In this document: one piece after another, positions 6,209-7,054 of the stretch
Numbering within the stretch: the stretch's first letter is position 1
Layout: each line of letters opens with the position of its first letter
Source of the DNA: Deferribacteres bacterium
GTDB lineage: Bacteria > Nitrospirota > Thermodesulfovibrionia > UBA6902
Reading direction: 5' to 3'
Length of the DNA: 7,054 bases
Assembly: GCA_030598625.1 (NCBI GenBank)
Contig: JAUVPO010000098.1
Coordinates: forward strand, 1 to 7,054
Made by a program: the position numbers and the translations under genes
The notes under the pieces: model-generated
Seen by the model: only the letters and a program-made list of their open reading frames with translations
Database searches by the model: none
What the model was told of the DNA's origin: nothing

Positions 6209-6226
6209 TTAACAATTAACAATTAA
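6209..6226. repeat. TTAACAA tandem repeat, about 2.6 copies
   Basis: TTAACAA is repeated exactly at 6209-6215 and 6216-6222, followed by a partial TTAA. The seven-base period and A+T content suggest a small slippage-prone microsatellite. Confidence 0.5.
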
Positions 6227-6407
6227 AGATTTCAACTCCTTGATATTACTAATTATTTTTCAACTCCAACCAGCGGGCATCACATCTGGCCTGAGTTTTG
6301 CTTTATATCATCTGTTGCAGATTGTTCTTTGACAGTTAGACGAAGTTATTTGCTGATATATTTCGGTGAAAACTCGGCAGGCTTTTTATGAATGAGGCAA
6401 TGAAAAA

Positions 6408-6423
6408 TGTCATTTTAATGACA
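6408..6423. promoter_or_regulatory. Tight inverted repeat TGTCATT-TT-AATGACA
   Basis: Seven perfect pairs flank a two-base centre, about 190 bases before the porin start. The spacing is too tight for a good RNA hairpin, so a site for a dimeric DNA-binding protein is more likely, with half-site TGTCA. It does not match the FNR (TTGATN4ATCAA) or CRP (TGTGAN6TCACA) consensus exactly. No regulator gene is in the window. Confidence 0.35.
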
Positions 6424-6504
6424 CGGACTTTTCCATTAAAGTTTAAAGCTTCTTTTGCCGAATAGAAAAAATGCTGAGCAGTAACCGGAAATTTAAATTG
6501 AGAT

Positions 6505-6517
6505 AAAGGAGGTGATC
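6505..6517 (+). promoter_or_regulatory. Extreme Shine-Dalgarno sequence without an ordinary start codon
   Basis: AAAGGAGGTGATC is a 13-base perfect complement of the canonical bacterial 16S rRNA 3' end. It lies about 100 bases upstream of the porin start. The next ATG is at 6559, and no ATG or TTG occurs at initiation distance. The GTG inside it (6512) stops after two codons. Translation here would have to begin at CTG 6517, or the site could hold ribosomes on the leader. Confidence 0.55.
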
Positions 6518-6573
6518 TGAAGAGCAAATCAGCGGAGCTTCCCCCCGGTAATATCGGGATGGGATTTTATTAA
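6517..6573 (+). CDS. Possible 18-residue leader peptide starting at CTG
   Basis: Starting at the CTG four bases after GGAGG, the frame reads MKSKSAELPPGNIGMGFY and ends at TAA (6571-6573). No frame of this kind begins with a normal start codon. The case rests on the very strong ribosome site and on the frame ending just before the porin leader. An imperfect hairpin, CCCGGT (6544-6549) with ATCGGG (6553-6558), lies within it and is followed by a T-rich stretch, so leader translation could affect transcription or ribosome access to the porin gene. I do not recognise the peptide. It could equally be a chance frame. Confidence 0.25.
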   Translation: MKSKSAELPPGNIGMGFY

Positions 6574-6600
6574 TATATTTTAGAGTCAATTAAAAAAATT

Positions 6601-6607
6601 AAGGAGG
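6601..6607 (+). promoter_or_regulatory. Ribosome binding site of the porin gene
   Basis: AAGGAGG ends seven bases before the ATG at 6615, an optimal arrangement that fixes the start. The adjoining GGAGTTGAA (6607-6615) is the exact complement of two TTCAACTCC words upstream at 6231 and 6259. Confidence 0.8.
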
Positions 6608-6614
6608 GAGTTGA

Positions 6615-7054
6615 ATGAAAAGATCGTTTATTATACTTTTAAGCATGATGTTTGTTTTAGGTTCGTTCGCGACTGTCTTTGCTGATGATGGCGGCATGGA
6701 CAGCGTAAGGTCGGCAGTTGCCGGGTCCAAGGTGACAATCGGCGGAGACGCCTATGTTGAAGGCTACTGGCTGGGCAACCCTGACAGGAACATTGGTGGC
6801 GTAGATACAGATGATGATGTGCGCTACTGGAACCAGAGGGTGAGATTAAAGGTCCACGCTGCAATCGGCGGTGTTGAGGTCAGGACAAGACTGACTACAG
6901 GTGATACGGAATGGGATGGCGCAAATGTCACCAACAGCAACATTGCAGTCGACTATGCTTATCTTCACGTACCTGTAGCAACACCTGTAACCCTTGATTT
7001 CGGACGGCAGAAGTCTGACTGGGGCAACAAGCTCTATGAATGGAACGCAAATAG
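6615..7054 (+). CDS. Outer-membrane beta-barrel (porin-like) protein, N-terminal part, cut by window edge
   Basis: I translated 146 codons by hand from the ATG at 6615, and the frame is open to the right edge. Residues 1-23 form a Sec signal peptide: MKR, a hydrophobic core, and VFA before the predicted cleavage ahead of DDGG. The mature part shows alternating hydrophobic/polar stretches with aromatic residues typical of barrel strands: VTIGGDAYVEGYW, RYWNQRVRLKVHAAIGG, VEVRTRLTTGD, IAVDYAYLHVPV, TLDFGRQKSDWGNKLY. The FGRQ...WG pattern is common in trimeric or alginate-type porins that let small solutes cross the outer membrane. The closest family cannot be settled from the first third of the protein. 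It is transcribed away from the acyl-chain operon, so a shared function is not implied. Confidence 0.8.
   Translation, partial: MKRSFIILLSMMFVLGSFATVFADDGGMDSVRSAVAGSKVTIGGDAYVEGYWLGNPDRNIGGVDTDDDVRYWNQRVRLKVHAAIGGVEVRTRLTTGDTEWDGANVTNSNIAVDYAYLHVPVATPVTLDFGRQKSDWGNKLYEWNAN

Larger units (their letters stand above)
5958..6614. other. Non-coding divergent intergenic region
   Basis: This 657-base stretch lies between the leader of the minus-strand operon and the plus-strand porin gene. I find no convincing protein gene of normal size and no tRNA or rRNA. It should hold the promoters of both transcription units. It contains several short inverted repeats (6078-6096, 6102-6113, 6122-6135, 6146-6165, 6408-6423), a TTAACAA tandem repeat (6209-6226), two copies of TTCAACTCC (6231-6239, 6259-6267) and an extreme Shine-Dalgarno sequence with a possible leader peptide (6505-6573). 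A TTGACA at 6329-6334 has no good -10 box at 16-18 bases. Confidence 0.7.

Noticed and set aside
6329..6355. Sigma-70 promoter with TTGACA at 6329-6334
   Set aside because: At 16-18 bases spacing the -10 hexamers (such as GCTGAT, CTGATA) are poor. The better GATATA sits at 20 bases.
6361..6490. Riboswitch (c-di-GMP-I or TPP type) ahead of the porin
   Set aside because: Scattered words such as GGCAATG and GCTGAGCAG recall known motifs, but the conserved cores and pairing order are absent.
6505..6517. 3' end of a 16S rRNA gene on the minus strand (GATCACCTCCTTT)
   Set aside because: The sequence before it on the minus strand has no resemblance to the conserved 16S helix 45 region; only the 13-base tail matches.
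6336..6864. Minus-strand open frames in the porin leader and over the porin start
   Set aside because: Low-complexity translations with no motifs; the second is antisense to a signal-peptide-bearing porin with an ideal ribosome site.
1..7054. CRISPR array, insertion sequence, tRNA or phage genes
   Set aside because: No regularly spaced repeats, transposase motifs with terminal repeats, cloverleaf sequence or phage-type proteins were seen on either strand.

Overview
The window is a piece of a Gram-negative bacterial chromosome of moderate to low G+C. It holds one tightly packed lipid or polyketide-type operon on the minus strand (about 1-5926), a 688-base intergenic region, and the start of an outer-membrane beta-barrel gene reading away on the plus strand (6615 to the right edge). 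The porin has a clear signal peptide, which is the main evidence for an outer membrane. The exact phylum cannot be fixed from the sequence. A Nitrospirota, Desulfobacterota or Planctomycetota-like lineage is only an impression.

The minus-strand operon, in order of transcription, encodes: a FabG-type 3-oxoacyl-ACP reductase (5926-5186); a CrtI/phytoene-desaturase-like FAD oxidoreductase (5092-3593); a FabF-type ketosynthase with an intact Cys-His-Lys-His active site (3593-2370); a dedicated acyl carrier protein (2251-1991); a PlsC-type membrane acyltransferase (1975-1226); and a phenylacetate-CoA-ligase-like adenylating enzyme (1229 to the left edge, C-terminus cut). Two junctions overlap (TGATG and ATGA) and one gap is 15 bases, so several of the genes are translationally coupled. 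Together they make a coherent set. The ligase would activate a carboxylic acid, the ketosynthase and reductase would extend and reduce an ACP-bound chain, the CrtI-like enzyme would desaturate or isomerise it, and the PlsC-like protein would transfer the acyl group to a glycerolipid or other alcohol. The gene content resembles the FabF/ACP/CrtI-like/PlsC/ligase mixtures known from aryl polyene-like clusters and from candidate ladderane loci. The product cannot be named from this window. No dehydratase, second ketosynthase or radical-SAM gene is visible; these may lie beyond the left edge.

The non-coding sequence is unusually structured. The leaders of fabG and of the FAD oxidoreductase each carry the same kind of hairpin: a C4-5/G4-5 stem closing exactly 14 bases that begin with T(T)ACAA. 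Its 3' arm is the G-rich Shine-Dalgarno-like sequence. A perfect 20-bp palindrome lies directly after the fabG stop. The ACP gene has a nested stem-loop leader behind a TATAAT hexamer. The region ahead of the porin gene holds several short inverted repeats, a TTAACAA tandem repeat, and a 13-base perfect complement of the canonical 16S rRNA 3' end with no ordinary start codon after it, only a CTG-led 18-codon frame.
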